Shown: positions 10,504-20,726, counted from the first letter of the stretch. The stretch is DNA of 64,000 bases from an uncultured Paracoccaceae bacterium (GCA_937872465.1 CALMSR010000039.1:1-64000), one strand, 5' to 3'. Made by a program: numbers and translations. The notes: generated by a model not told the origin, from the letters alone.

Positions 10504-12627
10504 ATGCGTTCCTACAACCCCCGCTGCGCGGTGGGCGTGATCGAAGCCGCCTACGATTACGGGCGGCGGATGCACGAGGGCCAGTTCCGCACCTCCGGCG
10601 AGCTCTATTTCAGCCATCCGGTGGCGGTCGCCATGCTGCTCGCCGAGCAGCGGCTCGACGACAACACGATCATCACCGCGCTGCTGCACGACACGATCGA
10701 GGACACCGGCTCGACCTACAACGAGATCGCGCTGCGCTTCGGCGACGAGGTGGCGCAACTGGTCGACGGGGTGACCAAGCTCACCAATCTCGAGCTCTCC
10801 CAGGTCGGCAACGCCCAGGCGGAGAACTTCCGCAAGCTCCTGATGGCGATGTCGAAGGACCTGCGGGTGCTGCTGGTCAAGCTCGCCGACCGGCTGCACA
10901 ACATGCGCACCATCCGCCACCTGCCCCCGGAGAAACAGGTGCGCAAGGCGCGCGAGACCATGGACATCTTCGCGCCGCTCGCGGGCCGCATGGGCATGCA
11001 GTGGATGCGCGACGAGCTCGAGGACATCTCCTTCCGCATCCTCAACCCCGAGGCGCGCAATTCGATCATCCGCCGCTTCCTGACGCTGCGGAACGAATCC
11101 GGCGACGTGATCCCCAAGATCACCGAGGACATCCGCACCGTGCTCGCCGGCGCCCGCGTCACCGCCGAGGTTCTGGGCCGCGAGAAGAAGCCCTATTCCA
11201 TCTGGCGCAAGATGGAGGAGAAGAAGGAGGGCTTCTCGCGCCTCTCCGACATCTACGGATTCCGCATCGTCACCCGGTCGGTGGAGGAATGCTACATGGC
11301 GCTCGGCGCGGTGCACCAGCGCTGGCGCGCGGTGCCGGGCCGCTTCAAGGACTACATCAGCCAGCCGAAGTCGAACGGCTACCGCTCGATCCACACCACG
11401 GTCTCGGGGCGCGACGGCAAGCGGGTCGAGGTGCAGATCCGCACGCTCGAGATGCATGCGGTCGCCGAGAGCGGCGTGGCGGCGCATTGGTCCTATCGCG
11501 ACGGCGAGCGCTTCGAGAACCCCTTCGCGGTCGATCCCTTCCGCTGGCTCCGCTCGCTGACCGAACGCTTCGAAGGGGCGGAGGATTCGGAGGATTTCCT
11601 CGAGCACGTCAAGCTCGAGATGTTCCAGGACCAGGTCTTCTGCTTCACGCCCAAGGGCGAGGTGGTGAAGCTGCCCCGGGGCGCGACGCCGATCGACTTC
11701 GCCTATGCCATCCACACCCGCATCGGCGACAGCTGCGTGGGCGCCAAGGTCGACGGCAACCGCGTGCCGCTCTGGACCAAGCTCCGCAACGGCCAGTCGG
11801 TCACGATCATCCGCGCCGAGGGCCAGCGACCGCAGCCCTCCTGGGAGGACATGGTGATCACCGGGCGGGCGAAATCGGCGATCCGGCGATCCCTGCGCGG
11901 CGAGCAGCGCGCGACCCAGGTGCGGCTGGGGCGCGAGATCGCCCGGGTGGCGCTCGAACGGGTGGGCAAGCGGGCCTCCGACAAGGCGCTCGAGGCGGCG
12001 GCCAAGCGGCTGGGGCTCGAGGAGGGCGACGACGTGCTGGCCCGGCTCGGCGCGGCGGAGATGACCGGCAAGGATCTCGTCGCGACGCTCTATCCCGAGT
12101 TGCAGCGCGAGCCGCTGCCCGCCGCCGGCGACGGCACCGCCCCGGTGGTCATCGGCCTTGGCTCCGGGCAGGAGGCGCGCCCCGCGCCCTGCTGCAACCC
12201 CATCCCCGGCGAGCGCATCGTCGGCATCGCCGTGCGCGGGAAGGGGGTGATGATCCATGCCATCGACTGCGAGGAACTGGTCGCCTTCGAGGAGGAGCCG
12301 GACCGCTGGATCGACCTGCGCTGGGCGGAGGGACACTCGCGTCCCGATCATGCGGTGGCGATCGAGATCGCGCTCGCCAACGATGCCGGCGTGCTGGGGC
12401 GGATCTGCACGCTGATCGGCGAGCAGCATGCCAACATCACCGACATCGATTTCACCGATCGTAAACCAGACTTTTACCGCATGATCGTTGAAATCGAGGT
12501 GCGGGATATGGAACACCTCACCCATGTCCTGACGGCGATCGACGCCGATTCGGACGTGGCGCAGGTCCGACGCTTCCGGAGGACCGCGGCGGCGGCCCGG
12601 GGCGGAGCGGCCCACCGCGGGGATTGA
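10504..12627 (+). CDS. rsh: Bifunctional (p)ppGpp synthetase/hydrolase Rsh (RelA/SpoT)
   Basis: Rsh makes and degrades the alarmone (p)ppGpp. The 707-residue protein has the HD hydrolase domain ([10 protein letters not shown]62-D63), the synthetase domain with R280-F-K-D283 (the RxKD signature of bifunctional enzymes, not ExDD of RelA), a TGS domain near 378-435 ([21 protein letters not shown]) and a C-terminal ACT domain near 617-690. Both activities are expected. The ATG at 10504 probably is not the true start: homologues as I recall begin about 10 residues earlier (MIPVEDL...), and the Met position is a CTG at 10474 here, with no ATG, GTG or TTG in frame. Confidence 0.95.
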   Translation: MRSYNPRCAVGVIEAAYDYGRRMHEGQFRTSGELYFSHPVAVAMLLAEQRLDDNTIITALLHDTIEDTGSTYNEIALRFGDEVAQLVDGVTKLTNLELSQVGNAQAENFRKLLMAMSKDLRVLLVKLADRLHNMRTIRHLPPEKQVRKARETMDIFAPLAGRMGMQWMRDELEDISFRILNPEARNSIIRRFLTLRNESGDVIPKITEDIRTVLAGARVTAEVLGREKKPYSIWRKMEEKKEGFSRLSDIYGFRIVTRSVEECYMALGAVHQRWRAVPGRFKDYISQPKSNGYRSIHTTVSGRDGKRVEVQIRTLEMHAVAESGVAAHWSYRDGERFENPFAVDPFRWLRSLTERFEGAEDSEDFLEHVKLEMFQDQVFCFTPKGEVVKLPRGATPIDFAYAIHTRIGDSCVGAKVDGNRVPLWTKLRNGQSVTIIRAEGQRPQPSWEDMVITGRAKSAIRRSLRGEQRATQVRLGREIARVALERVGKRASDKALEAAAKRLGLEEGDDVLARLGAAEMTGKDLVATLYPELQREPLPAAGDGTAPVVIGLGSGQEARPAPCCNPIPGERIVGIAVRGKGVMIHAIDCEELVAFEEEPDRWIDLRWAEGHSRPDHAVAIEIALANDAGVLGRICTLIGEQHANITDIDFTDRKPDFYRMIVEIEVRDMEHLTHVLTAIDADSDVAQVRRFRRTAAAARGGAAHRGD

Positions 12628-12666
12628 GGTTTCGCGCGCCCGGAGGTGGCGAGTCGATCCGGGCAG

Positions 12667-13368
12667 ATGGTATTCAAGAGACGCGACAAGCTCCCCTTCC
12701 CGACCCGGCTTCGCGGGTTCCTGTTCCCGCGGCGCGGCTGGCGGCGCGGGATCGAATATCTCGCCCATCGCATGCGGCGGCTGCCCGACACGCCGCACCG
12801 CATCGCGCTGGGCTTCTCCTGCGGCGTCTTCATGTCCTTCACGCCGTTCTTCGGGCTGCATTTCATCCTGGCGGCGGCGATGGCGCGGGTGATCCGCGGC
12901 AATGCGCTGGCCGCGCTGATCGGCACCGCCGCCGGCAATCCGCTGACCTTTCCCTTCATCGCCTCGATCTCGCTCGGGCTGGGGCGGCGGATCCTCGGCT
13001 ACGGCGCCTCGGGGCGGGACTTCCGGCGCATCGCCGAGGGCTTCAAGCAGTTCTTCATCGGCCTCTGGGAGAGCGTGCTCAACCTCTTCGGCGCCGGGCA
13101 TGCCGACTGGCACAAGCTCACGCTGCTCCTGCAGGACGTGATCTGGCCCTATTTCGTCGGCGGCCTGCTGCCCGGCCTGGTGGCGGCGATCGCGAGCTAC
13201 TACCTGGTGCGGCCGCTGGTGGCGGCCTATCAGGCGGGCCGCCGCGCCCGGCTGCTCGACAAGGCGAAGGCGCGGCTGATGCGCCGCAAACCGGAGGCTG
13301 GCGTCCACGCCCCGCCGCTCTATACTCGCAACGACAGCAAGGCCGCGGGAGGCAAGGGACTGAAATGA
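12667..13368 (+). CDS. DUF2062 inner-membrane protein
   Basis: This 233-residue protein has the DUF2062 core: '[30 protein letters not shown]' begins the first membrane region, and two more hydrophobic segments (near residues 90-110 and 160-190) follow. The function is unknown. The tail is basic and predicted cytoplasmic. I chose the ATG at 12667 (MVFKRRDK) over a GTG 7 codons upstream because homologues begin this way as I recall. The gene sits between rsh and pdxJ, overlapping pdxJ by 4 bases (ATGA), a conserved Rhodobacterales arrangement. Confidence 0.88.
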   Translation: MVFKRRDKLPFPTRLRGFLFPRRGWRRGIEYLAHRMRRLPDTPHRIALGFSCGVFMSFTPFFGLHFILAAAMARVIRGNALAALIGTAAGNPLTFPFIASISLGLGRRILGYGASGRDFRRIAEGFKQFFIGLWESVLNLFGAGHADWHKLTLLLQDVIWPYFVGGLLPGLVAAIASYYLVRPLVAAYQAGRRARLLDKAKARLMRRKPEAGVHAPPLYTRNDSKAAGGKGLK

Positions 13369-14135
13369 CACGAGGAATTCCGGCCGGAGCGCTGCGGCTC
13401 GGGGTCAACATCGACCATGTGGCCACGGTGCGCAATGCCCGAGGCGCTCCCTTTCCCGACCCGGTGCGCGCCGCGCGGCTGGCCGAGGCGGCGGGTGCGG
13501 ACGGCATCACCGCGCATCTGCGCGAGGACCGCCGCCACATCACCGACGCCGATATCGACGCGCTGATGGCGGCGATCACGCTGCCGCTCAACCTCGAGAT
13601 GGCCGCCACCCCGGAGATGCAGGCGATCGCGCTCCGCCACCGGCCGCATGCGGTCTGCCTCGTGCCGGAGCGGCGCGAGGAGCGCACCACCGAGGGCGGG
13701 CTGGAGGTGGCGCGCGAGGAGAACCGGCTGGCGCATTTCATCGCCCCCCTGCGCGAGGCGGGCTGCCGCGTCTCGATCTTCATCGCCGCCGAGCCCCGGC
13801 AGATCGAGGCGGCGCATCGCATCGGCGCGCCGGTGATCGAGCTCCATACCGGCGCCTATTGCGATGCCGCGCTCGCGGGCGACCTGGCGGCGCGCGACGC
13901 GGAGATGGAGCGGCTGCGCGCCATGGCCGCCTTCGCCGAGGAACTGGGGCTCGAGGTGCATGCCGGCCACGGGCTCACCTACGACAATGTCGCCCCGGTG
14001 GCGGCGCTGCCCCAGGTGCGCGAGCTCAATATCGGGCATTTCCTGGTGGGCGAGGCGATCTTCGTCGGCCTGGAGGCCGCGATCAGGCGCATGCGCGCGC
14101 TGATGGACGCGGCGCGCGGCGAAAGCGGCGCCTGA
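13365..14135 (+). CDS. pdxJ: Pyridoxine 5'-phosphate synthase
   Basis: PdxJ condenses 1-deoxyxylulose 5-phosphate with 3-amino-2-oxopropyl phosphate to form pyridoxine 5'-phosphate, the last ring-closing step of de novo vitamin B6 synthesis. The 256-residue TIM-barrel protein shows the family motifs [68 protein letters not shown] and [12 protein letters not shown]. The start at 13365 overlaps the stop of the DUF2062 gene (ATGA). Confidence 0.97.
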   Translation: MTRGIPAGALRLGVNIDHVATVRNARGAPFPDPVRAARLAEAAGADGITAHLREDRRHITDADIDALMAAITLPLNLEMAATPEMQAIALRHRPHAVCLVPERREERTTEGGLEVAREENRLAHFIAPLREAGCRVSIFIAAEPRQIEAAHRIGAPVIELHTGAYCDAALAGDLAARDAEMERLRAMAAFAEELGLEVHAGHGLTYDNVAPVAALPQVRELNIGHFLVGEAIFVGLEAAIRRMRALMDAARGESGA

Positions 14136-14201
14136 CGCTCCGCTCCGGCGGGCGCCGGCCGGAGCCGACGCCCGAGCGGTGCTTCCGGCGAACGGCTTCG
14201 C

Positions 14202-14444
14202 TCAGTCGGCCTTCGGCTTGGCCTTGCGCCGCTTCGGGGCGGTGGCGGCGACAATCGGCGCGGCTTCGGCCTTGGCGGCGGCGACCTTGCGCCGCGGCTT
14301 CGGCTTGGCGGCCGGGGCCGTCTCGGCGGCGATCTCCGCGCTTGCCGCCATCCAATGCGCCTCGGCGCGGTCGGCGGGGCGCCCCTCGCGCTCCCAGATC
14401 ATATGGGCGCGTTCGCGGATGCGGTGCTCGAGTTCCGTGATCAT
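14202..14444 (-). CDS. DUF2934 protein with Ala/Lys-rich tail
   Basis: This 80-residue protein begins with a DUF2934 motif (RIRERAHMIWEREGRP, then RAEAHW) and continues into an Ala/Lys/Arg-Pro-rich tail (KPKPRRKVAAAKAEAA...RRKAKPKAD) that resembles histone H1-like or nucleic-acid-binding tails. The function is unknown; DNA or RNA binding by the tail is inference. The ATG at 14444 has a TTTGGAGG ribosome-binding site. It is the only minus-strand gene in the rsh-recO block. Confidence 0.8.
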   Translation of the reverse strand: MITELEHRIRERAHMIWEREGRPADRAEAHWMAASAEIAAETAPAAKPKPRRKVAAAKAEAAPIVAATAPKRRKAKPKAD

Positions 14445-14793
14445 TCTTGCCTCCAAAGGGGTCTTCGTCCAATGCGGGCCCGGGATGGGTCACCGGGTTC
14501 TGCCGAAATCGGCGCGAGAATGCAACTGCCGGTTGCCGCGCGCGCTCTGCCGGAAGGCGCCGGAGGGCAGTTTCGTCGCGCGCCGGGAGTCGCGCTGGAA
14601 ATGCGCCCGGTCGGCATGGCCGCAGCGAGAGCCGATCTCGGCGGGGTGGGGGGCGATCTTCGCGGGCGTGGCGAGGCACCGCCCGCTGGCGGCGCCCGGC
14701 CTCGCGCCCTCCTGAGGCTCGGGCCTTTCCGTCGCTGCCCGTCCCGGCTATGCCCTCTCGGGTCAGGGGTGCAGCCAAAGCGGAAGGCCTCGA
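14445..14793. other. Gap between the DUF2934 gene and acpS
   Basis: I see no gene, repeat or clear terminator in these 349 bases, which are very GC-rich. They must hold the promoters of the divergent DUF2934 gene and acpS. Confidence 0.5.
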
Positions 14794-15204
14794 ATGATCC
14801 TCGGCATCGGGTCCGACCTCGCCAATATCGAGCGCATCGAGGGCACGATCGCCCGCTTCGGCGCGCGGTTCCTCGACCGGGTGTTCACCGAGCGCGAGAA
14901 GGCGACCGCGGAGCGGCGGGCCGAGCGGGCGGCGACCTATGCCAAGCGCTGGGCGGCCAAGGAGGCCTGTTCAAAGGCGCTGGGCACCGGGCTGCGCATG
15001 GGGATCCGCTGGCGCGACATGGGGGTGGTGAACCTCGCGACCGGCCAGCCGGTGATGGTGCTGGAGGGCTGGGCGGCCGAGCGGCTGGCGGCGATGACGC
15101 CCGCGGGCCATCGCGCGGTGGTGCATGTCACCCTGACCGACGACCGCCCCTGGGCGATGGCCGTGGTGGTGATCGAGGCGCTGCCGGAGCTGTACGCAGA
15201 ATAG
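14794..15204 (+). CDS. acpS: Holo-[acyl-carrier-protein] synthase
   Basis: AcpS transfers 4'-phosphopantetheine from CoA to apo-ACP, activating fatty-acid synthesis. The 136-residue protein has the family start [16 protein letters not shown] with the Mg-binding Asp8, the RVFTERE motif, and [18 protein letters not shown] with the second acidic ligand. The length is normal for the trimeric AcpS type. It begins the acpS-lepB-rnc-era-recO block, though a repeat and a probable promoter separate it from lepB. Confidence 0.96.
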   Translation: MILGIGSDLANIERIEGTIARFGARFLDRVFTEREKATAERRAERAATYAKRWAAKEACSKALGTGLRMGIRWRDMGVVNLATGQPVMVLEGWAAERLAAMTPAGHRAVVHVTLTDDRPWAMAVVVIEALPELYAE

Positions 15205-15320
15205 ACAAGCGCCCGCCCCGCGCTCGTCATGCCAAAGGCGTGGCCCCGGCACGACCGGGCGCTTCGCCCCCGCCCGGGCCGGGGCGCTGCCCTCGGTTTG
15301 CTGCGGGGCGGTCGAACAAG
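15205..15320 (-). repeat. Dispersed repeat family 1, copy 1
   Basis: About 115 bases read on the minus strand align with 23325-23450 and 36630-36757. Common blocks are GACGAGGGC(A/G)GCGCC-like sequence, CGGCCCGGGCG, GAAGCG(C/A)..CGCCCG, a GCCTTTGGC(A/G)TGACG block and a GCGGGGCGGGCGCT-type end. All three copies lie in gaps between genes. Confidence 0.65.
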
Positions 15321-15369
15321 AAAGGGTGAACCCCACATGCGACAGCCCTACGGCGCGGGGCCGCTCGCC

Positions 15370-15398
15370 TTGACAGCAACCGGGGCAGGCGCGACAAG
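15370..15398 (+). promoter_or_regulatory. Candidate promoter of the lepB-rnc-era-recO operon
   Basis: A perfect TTGACA -35 hexamer (15370-15375) is followed after 17 bases by GACAAG, a weak -10. It lies 52 bases upstream of the lepB ATG. Seen by eye only. Confidence 0.35.
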
Positions 15399-15426
15399 GC
15401 GGCGGGCCGCGGCAGGATCGGTAGGA

Positions 15427-16215
15427 ATGGCGACCAAGAGCAAGTCCAGGGGCGGCTTCGCGGAGATGATCAAGACGATCGTCTATGCGCTGCTGCTCGC
15501 CGGCGTGATCCGCACCCTGTTCTTCCAGCCCTTCTGGATCCCCTCGGGCTCGATGAAGCCGACGCTGCTGATCGGGGATTTCCTCTTCGTCAACAAGATG
15601 GCCTACGGCTATTCGAAGCATTCCTGCCCCTTCTCCATGTGCCCCTTCATCGAGGGCCGCTGGCTCGCCCGCCAGCCCGAGCGGGGCGACGTGGTTGTCT
15701 TCAAGCATCCCACCAACGGCACCGATTACATCAAGCGGCTGATCGGCCTGCCCGGCGACACGGTGCAGATGATCGACGGCATCCTCTACGTGAACGGCGA
15801 GGAGCTGCCGCAGGTGCCCGAGGGCGAATTCATCGAGCCGAACCTGCCGCAGGGGCCGATGAAGAACCTGCCGCGCTGCGCCAACCGCCCGGTCGAGGTC
15901 GGCGGGGAATGCATCAAGGCCGAAGCGATCGAGACCCTGCCCGGCGGCCGGCAGCACGCGGTGCTCGACATCGACGTGGGCTTCGGGGACACCACGCCCG
16001 TCTTCACCGTGCCTGAGGGCGAGTATTTCTTCATGGGCGACAACCGCGACAATTCGATGGACAGCCGCTTCCCCCGCAGCGCCGGCGGCGTGGGCACCGT
16101 GCCCTTCGAGAATCTCGTCGGCCGGGCCGACCGGGTGATCTTCTCCTCGGCCGGCAGCTCGATGCTGGCCTTCTGGACCTGGCGGCCGGACCGCTTCTTC
16201 GTGGGGATCGATTGA
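15427..16215 (+). CDS. lepB: Signal peptidase I
   Basis: LepB is the inner-membrane serine peptidase that removes signal peptides from exported preproteins. The 262-residue protein has one N-terminal membrane segment (near 13-33), then the catalytic serine in [10 protein letters not shown] (S42), the general-base lysine in [12 protein letters not shown] (K103), and the [11 protein letters not shown] box. The start at 15427 follows a GTAGGA ribosome-binding site. It is coupled to rnc by a 4-base overlap. Confidence 0.96.
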   Translation: MATKSKSRGGFAEMIKTIVYALLLAGVIRTLFFQPFWIPSGSMKPTLLIGDFLFVNKMAYGYSKHSCPFSMCPFIEGRWLARQPERGDVVVFKHPTNGTDYIKRLIGLPGDTVQMIDGILYVNGEELPQVPEGEFIEPNLPQGPMKNLPRCANRPVEVGGECIKAEAIETLPGGRQHAVLDIDVGFGDTTPVFTVPEGEYFFMGDNRDNSMDSRFPRSAGGVGTVPFENLVGRADRVIFSSAGSSMLAFWTWRPDRFFVGID

Positions 16216-16892
16216 AGCTCGGCCGGGCCATGGCGGAGGCGGCGGCCCGGCTAGGCCACGGCTTCGCGCGGCCCGAGCTGCTGCAGGAGGCGCTGACGCA
16301 TCCCTCCGTGGCGGGGCGGCCGCACAACCAGCGGCTGGAGTTCCTCGGCGACCGGGTGCTGGGGCTGGTGATCGCCGAGGCGCTGATCGGCCAGGACGCG
16401 GAGGCCGAGGAGGGCCAGCTCGCCCCGCGGCTCAACGCGCTGGTGCGCAAGGAGACCTGTGCGGAGGTCGCCGCGGAGATCGGCCTCGGCACGGCGCTGC
16501 GCATGGGGCGCTCGGAGATGCTGACCGGCGGGCGGCGCAAGACCGCGCTTCTCGGCGATGCGATGGAGGCGGTGATCGCGGCGGTCTATCTCGACGGCGG
16601 GCTGGAGGCGGCGCGCGGGGTCATCCTGCGGCACTGGGCCGGGCGCATCGCCGCGGTGCGCGCGCAGCCGCCCGACGCCAAGACCGCGCTGCAGGAATGG
16701 GCGCAGGCGCGCGGGCTGAAGCCGCCGGTCTATGCCGATCTGAACCGCACCGGCCCGGACCACGCCCCGGTGTTCCTCGTGGAGGTGCGGCTCGAGGACG
16801 GAAGTTCCGCCCAGGGCGAGGCGGCCTCGAAGCGCGCCGCCCAGCAGGCCGCGGCCGAGGTGCTGCTCGCCCGGCTGGAGGCGGCGGCGTGA
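16212..16892 (+). CDS. rnc: Ribonuclease III
   Basis: RNase III cleaves double-stranded RNA and processes rRNA precursors and regulatory RNAs. The 226-residue protein has the catalytic signature [15 protein letters not shown], the second acidic cluster [14 protein letters not shown] and a C-terminal double-stranded-RNA-binding domain ([11 protein letters not shown]... [15 protein letters not shown]). The start is the TTG at 16212, overlapping the lepB stop (TTGA); the family N-terminus MKL... supports it over the ATG at 16230. Confidence 0.95.
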   Translation: MKLGRAMAEAAARLGHGFARPELLQEALTHPSVAGRPHNQRLEFLGDRVLGLVIAEALIGQDAEAEEGQLAPRLNALVRKETCAEVAAEIGLGTALRMGRSEMLTGGRRKTALLGDAMEAVIAAVYLDGGLEAARGVILRHWAGRIAAVRAQPPDAKTALQEWAQARGLKPPVYADLNRTGPDHAPVFLVEVRLEDGSSAQGEAASKRAAQQAAAEVLLARLEAAA

Positions 16893-17806
16893 GCGAGCCG
16901 AGCCGCTGCGGCCTCGTGGCGCTGATCGGCGAGCCGAACGCGGGCAAGTCGACGCTGATGAACCGCTTCGTGGGCGCCAAGGTCGCGGCCGTCACCCACA
17001 AGGTGCAGACCACCCGGGCGCGGATCCGCGGCATCGCCACGGCGGGCGCGGCGCAGCTCGTCTTCATCGACACGCCGGGCCTCTTCCGGCCGCGCCGCCG
17101 GCTCGACCGCGCCATGGTCAAGGCGGCCTGGGCGGGGGCGGGCGACGCCGACGTGGTGGTGCTCCTGATCGAGGCGCATCGCGGCAGGACCGAAGGTGTC
17201 CGCGCAATTCTCGAAGCGCTCGATGCGCAGCTGCCCAAGGGCCGCCCGGTGGCGCTCGCGATCAACAAGATCGACCGGGTCAGGGCGGAGGCGCTGCTGG
17301 CGCTGAGCGCGGAGATGAACGCCGCGCGGAATTTCGCCGCGACCTTCATGATCTCGGCGGAGAAGGGCTACGGCGTCGAGGATCTGCGCGACTGGCTGGC
17401 GGGGCAGGTACCGGAGGGGCCCTGGCTCTATCCCGAGGACCAGATCGCCGACATGGCCCAGCGCCAGATCGCCGCCGAGATGACGCGGGAGAAGCTGACG
17501 CTCCGGCTGCACCAGGAGCTGCCCTACCAGCTGACCGTCGAGACCGAGGCCTGGGAGGAGCGCAAGGACGGCTCGGTCAGGATCGACCAGATCGTCTATG
17601 TCGCCCGCGACGGCCACAAGGGCATCGCGCTGGGGCCCAAGGGCGCAACGATCAAGGCCGTCGGCCAGGCGGCACGGGAGGAGATCAAGGCCTTCCTCGG
17701 GCGCGAGGTGCATCTCTTCCTGACGGTGAAGGTGCGGCCGAACTGGATGGACGAGGCCGAACGCTTCGCGGCCATGGGGCTCGATTTCCGCGACGGCGAG
17801 GGATGA
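16889..17806 (+). CDS. era: GTPase Era
   Basis: Era is an essential GTPase that binds 16S rRNA during 30S assembly. The 305-residue protein has all G motifs: GEPNAGKST (14-22), TTRARIRGI switch I, DTPG, NKIDRV, then a C-terminal KH domain with GPKGATIK near residue 249. The start is a GTG at 16889 in a GTGA overlap with rnc; the DUF1491 gene overlaps its stop in turn by ATGA, so the operon is tightly coupled. Confidence 0.97.
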   Translation: MSEPSRCGLVALIGEPNAGKSTLMNRFVGAKVAAVTHKVQTTRARIRGIATAGAAQLVFIDTPGLFRPRRRLDRAMVKAAWAGAGDADVVVLLIEAHRGRTEGVRAILEALDAQLPKGRPVALAINKIDRVRAEALLALSAEMNAARNFAATFMISAEKGYGVEDLRDWLAGQVPEGPWLYPEDQIADMAQRQIAAEMTREKLTLRLHQELPYQLTVETEAWEERKDGSVRIDQIVYVARDGHKGIALGPKGATIKAVGQAAREEIKAFLGREVHLFLTVKVRPNWMDEAERFAAMGLDFRDGEG

Positions 17807-18135
17807 CCCCGCGCCTGACCGCCGAATTCTGGGTCCAGGCCTATCTCGCCCGCCTGCGCCTCGCCGACATCCCCGCCTTCGTCACCGCGCGGGGCGACGC
17901 GACCGCCGGCGCGGTGCTGGTCAAGCTCAACACGCTCGACGGGCGGGCGCAGGCGCTCACCCGCAGCTTTGACGCCTCCGGCGCGCGGGTCTGGGTGGCG
18001 CTGGCAGAGGGCGCCGAGGCGGAGGTGGATGCCGCACTCGCGCGCCAGCGCGGCTTCGACCCCGATCTCTGGATCGTGGAGGTCGAGGACCGCGCCGGGC
18101 GGCACCTTCTCGACCAGCCGGGGCTGGCGGACTAG
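17803..18135 (+). CDS. DUF1491 family protein
   Basis: This 110-residue protein belongs to DUF1491, a family found between era and recO in alphaproteobacteria. It opens LTAEFWVQAYLARL and includes the conserved VLVKLNTLDG and RQRGFDPDLWIVEVEDRAGRHLLD. There is no membrane segment, signal or known catalytic motif. The function is unknown; the position in the era-recO operon hints at a role with RNA processing or repair genes, but this is context only. The ATG overlaps the era stop by 4 bases. Confidence 0.9.
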   Translation: MTPRLTAEFWVQAYLARLRLADIPAFVTARGDATAGAVLVKLNTLDGRAQALTRSFDASGARVWVALAEGAEAEVDAALARQRGFDPDLWIVEVEDRAGRHLLDQPGLAD

Positions 18136-18145
18136 CCTCGCACCC

Positions 18146-18874
18146 ATGGACTGGCGCGACGAGGGCATCCTGCTGACTTCCCGCCGGCACGGCGAATCCG
18201 CGGCGATCGTGGAGATCTTCACCGCGGCCCATGGTCGGCACGCGGGCGTGGTGCGCGGCGGGGCGGGGCGGCGGATGGCGCCGGTGCTCCAGCCCGGCGC
18301 GCTGCTGGCGGTGGAATGGTCGGCGCGGCTCGAGGAGCATATCGGCGCCTTCCGCGTCGACCCCGTGGCGACGCGGGCGGCGGTGCTGATGGGCGACCGC
18401 GCGGCGCTGGCGGCGCTCGGCGCGATGACCTCGCTGATCACCGCGGCCATGCCCGAGCGCGATCCCCATCCCGAGCTCTATGCCCGCAGCCGCGAGCTGC
18501 TGGCGGCGCTGGGCTCGGCGCCGGACTGGCCGGCGCGCTACGCCGCTTGGGAGCTGGCGCTGCTGGCCGAGCTCGGCTTCGGGCTCGACCTCGGCACCTG
18601 CGCCGCGACCGGGGTGCGCGACGGTCTGGTCTGGGTCTCGCCGAAGTCTGGGCGGGCGATCAGCCGGGCGGCGGGCGCGCCCTGGGCCGACCGGCTGCTG
18701 CCGCTGCCCGCATTCCTGCGCGACGGCTGGGAGACGCCGCCGGAGCGCGAGGCGATTGCCGCGGCGCTGGCCTTGACGGGATATTTCCTCGAGGCGCGCC
18801 TCGCGCCCGGCCTGCCGCGCGAGGCGCTGCCGGCGGCGCGCGCGCGGGCGGTGGAGGCGATGCTGCGCGGCTAG
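18146..18874 (+). CDS. recO: DNA repair protein RecO
   Basis: RecO helps load RecA on SSB-coated DNA in the RecFOR pathway and anneals complementary strands. The 242-residue protein begins with the OB-fold domain (MDWRDEGILLTSRRHGESAAIVEIFT... VVRGGAGRRM) and continues into the helical RecO C-terminal domain (YELALLAELGFGLDL-like stretch, CAATGVRDGLVWVSPKSGRAIS). The start at 18146 is 10 bases after the DUF1491 stop. It ends the rsh-recO block. Confidence 0.94.
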   Translation: MDWRDEGILLTSRRHGESAAIVEIFTAAHGRHAGVVRGGAGRRMAPVLQPGALLAVEWSARLEEHIGAFRVDPVATRAAVLMGDRAALAALGAMTSLITAAMPERDPHPELYARSRELLAALGSAPDWPARYAAWELALLAELGFGLDLGTCAATGVRDGLVWVSPKSGRAISRAAGAPWADRLLPLPAFLRDGWETPPEREAIAAALALTGYFLEARLAPGLPREALPAARARAVEAMLRG

Positions 18875-19022
18875 CGGGACAGGCGACGCCGATGCGCGCA
18901 ACCGGCGCGCCCGAAGCCTCGGAGCAGCTGCGCCCCGCCGGAAAGCCGGCACCGCCGGCTTGCATTTCGCGCCGCGCGGGGGCCAATCTGGCGCTCGCCA
19001 TGGGCCGAAAGGGGGATCCGGA

Positions 19023-19379
19023 ATGAGCGTCCAGAGCTATCACGGCGCGTGCCAATGCGGCGCGGTCGCCTATGACGTCGATGTCGACATCTCGAATCCC
19101 ATCACCTGCAATTGCTCGCGCTGCCAGCGGCTCGGCTCGGTGCTCGCCTTCGCCCCGCGCGAGAGCTTCCGGCTGCTCTCGGGCGAGGACGATCTCACCG
19201 AATACCTGTTCAACAGGAAGGTGATCCGCCACCTGTTCTGCCGGACCTGCGGCATCGAGAGCTTCGCCTATGGCGCGATGCCGGACGGCACGCCGATGGT
19301 GGCGGTCAACGTCAACTGCCTCGACGGCGTCGACCCGCGCGCCCTGCCGGCCAAGCATGTCGACGGGCGCTCGCGGTGA
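19023..19379 (+). CDS. GFA/CENP-V-type zinc-binding protein
   Basis: This 118-residue protein has the cysteine pattern of the glutathione-dependent formaldehyde-activating (GFA) fold: ACQCGAVAYDVD, then CNCSRCQRLGS, then FCRTCGIESFAYG. This fold binds two zinc ions. The named activity has been questioned for most members, so the function is open. The ATG at 19023 has a GGGGGATCC purine run upstream. It is followed, convergently, by a tRNA gene. Confidence 0.88.
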   Translation: MSVQSYHGACQCGAVAYDVDVDISNPITCNCSRCQRLGSVLAFAPRESFRLLSGEDDLTEYLFNRKVIRHLFCRTCGIESFAYGAMPDGTPMVAVNVNCLDGVDPRALPAKHVDGRSR

Positions 19380-19446
19380 GCCGTCCCGGCACCGGCGCAG
19401 ACCGGGCCGATCCGACCACCTGCCAGAAATGGGGCGCCGGGGCTGG

Positions 19447-19520
19447 TGGAGGCGACGGCCGGAATCGAACCGGCGTGCACGGATTTGCAATCCGCTGCGT
19501 AACCACTCCGCCACGTCGCC
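19447..19520 (-). tRNA. tRNA-Cys (GCA anticodon)
   Basis: The minus strand reads as a complete 74-nt cloverleaf. The acceptor stem is GGCGACG with CGTCGCC, the anticodon loop holds GCA inside TTGCAAA, the T-arm contains GGTTCGATTCC, the discriminator is U (correct for tRNA-Cys) and the CCA end is encoded. Only one tRNA gene is seen in the window besides tmRNA. Confidence 0.97.
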
Positions 19521-19647
19521 AACTGGCCGTAGGCATTAGGTTTCGCTCCGGCGGACGTCAAGGACGTATCGGGGGCGGCATCGCGTTTCCGCTCCCGTTC
19601 CGTGCCACGGGCCGGCGCTTCCCGCCGCCGCCCGCGGGCCGCCGCCG

Positions 19648-20589
19648 TCAGCCGGGGCCGAAATAGGAAAGGCCGCTCACGGCGAGATAGGTCGCATAGA
19701 GCGAGGTGGTCCCGGTGATGTAGAGCCGGTTGCGCTTCGGCCCGCCGAAGGCGACGTTGCTCACGGTCTCCGGCACCAGGATCTTGCCGATCAGCGCCCC
19801 GTCGGGCGCGAGGCAATGCACGCCGTCGGCCGCGCTCGCCCAGATGTTGCCGTTCACATCGATGCGGAAGCCGTCGTAGAGGCCGCGGTCGCAGACCGAG
19901 AAGACCTCGCCGCCCGAGAGCCGCTTGCCGTCCACGGCGAAGCGGCGGATGTGGCGCGGGCCCTTCGGCTCGTGGGTGGCGCCGGTATCGGAGACGTAGA
20001 GCAGCCGCTCGTCCGCGGAGAAGGCGAGGCCGTTCGGCTTGACGAAATCGTCCGCGACGATCTCGACCACACCGCTCGCCGGGTCGATGCGGTAGACATG
20101 GCTGCCGCCGATCTCCGAGCGCGCGGCATCGCCCTCGTAGTCGCTGTCGATGCCGTAGGTCGGGTCGGTGAACCAGATTCCGCCGTCGGAGGCGACCACC
20201 ACGTCGTTGGGCGAATTGAGCCGCCGGCCCTCGTGGCGGTCGGCCAGCACCCGGATGCGGCCGTCGTGCTCGGTGCGCGTCACCCGCCGTCCGCCGTGCT
20301 CGCAGGTGACCAGCCGGCCCTGGCGGTCCCGCGTCTGGCCGTTGGCATTGCGCGAGGGGTTGCGGAACTCGGCGGTCTGGCCGCTGGCCTCGTCGTAGCG
20401 CATTATGCGGTCGTTGGGGATGTCGGAGAAGAGCAGGTAGCGCCCGTCGCCGAAATAGACCGGGCCCTCGGTCCAGCGCCCGCCCTGCCAGAGGCGCTCC
20501 AGATGCGCGTTCTTCAGGCAGAGCCGGGTGAAGGCGGGGTCGAGCGACTCGACATGCGCGCCGAACAGGAAGCCGAGCGGATCCGTCAT
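19648..20589 (-). CDS. SMP-30/gluconolactonase-like lactonase
   Basis: This 313-residue protein is a six-bladed beta-propeller of the SMP-30/gluconolactonase/LRE family, Ca/Zn-dependent lactonases of sugar catabolism. Diagnostic stretches are WTEGPVYFGDGRYLLFSDIPNDRI, NANGQTRDRQGRLVTCEHGGRRV, RLNSPNDVVVASDG with the metal-binding Asn-Asp pair, and VKPNGLAFSADE. No signal peptide is visible. The substrate is unknown because no sugar operon surrounds it. The start at 20589 has a GGGAGGAA ribosome-binding site. Confidence 0.9.
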   Translation of the reverse strand: MTDPLGFLFGAHVESLDPAFTRLCLKNAHLERLWQGGRWTEGPVYFGDGRYLLFSDIPNDRIMRYDEASGQTAEFRNPSRNANGQTRDRQGRLVTCEHGGRRVTRTEHDGRIRVLADRHEGRRLNSPNDVVVASDGGIWFTDPTYGIDSDYEGDAARSEIGGSHVYRIDPASGVVEIVADDFVKPNGLAFSADERLLYVSDTGATHEPKGPRHIRRFAVDGKRLSGGEVFSVCDRGLYDGFRIDVNGNIWASAADGVHCLAPDGALIGKILVPETVSNVAFGGPKRNRLYITGTTSLYATYLAVSGLSYFGPG

Positions 20590-20726
20590 GCGTTCCTCCC
20601 TTGCCGGATGCATCTCGATAGGCCAGCCGGGGATTTGGCGAAAGGCCCCCGTCCGCATCGCGTTGCCAGCCATGGCGAAATGTGGCATCACGGCGCCGGT
20701 TCGGATCTCGCTAGGGTTTCTGTCGC

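Noticed and set aside
10414..13371. Very long open frame on the minus strand opposite rsh and DUF2062
   Set aside because: In GC-rich DNA the antisense frame of a coding region often stays open. The translation is rich in Arg, His and Asp without any known motif, while the plus-strand genes have full family motifs.
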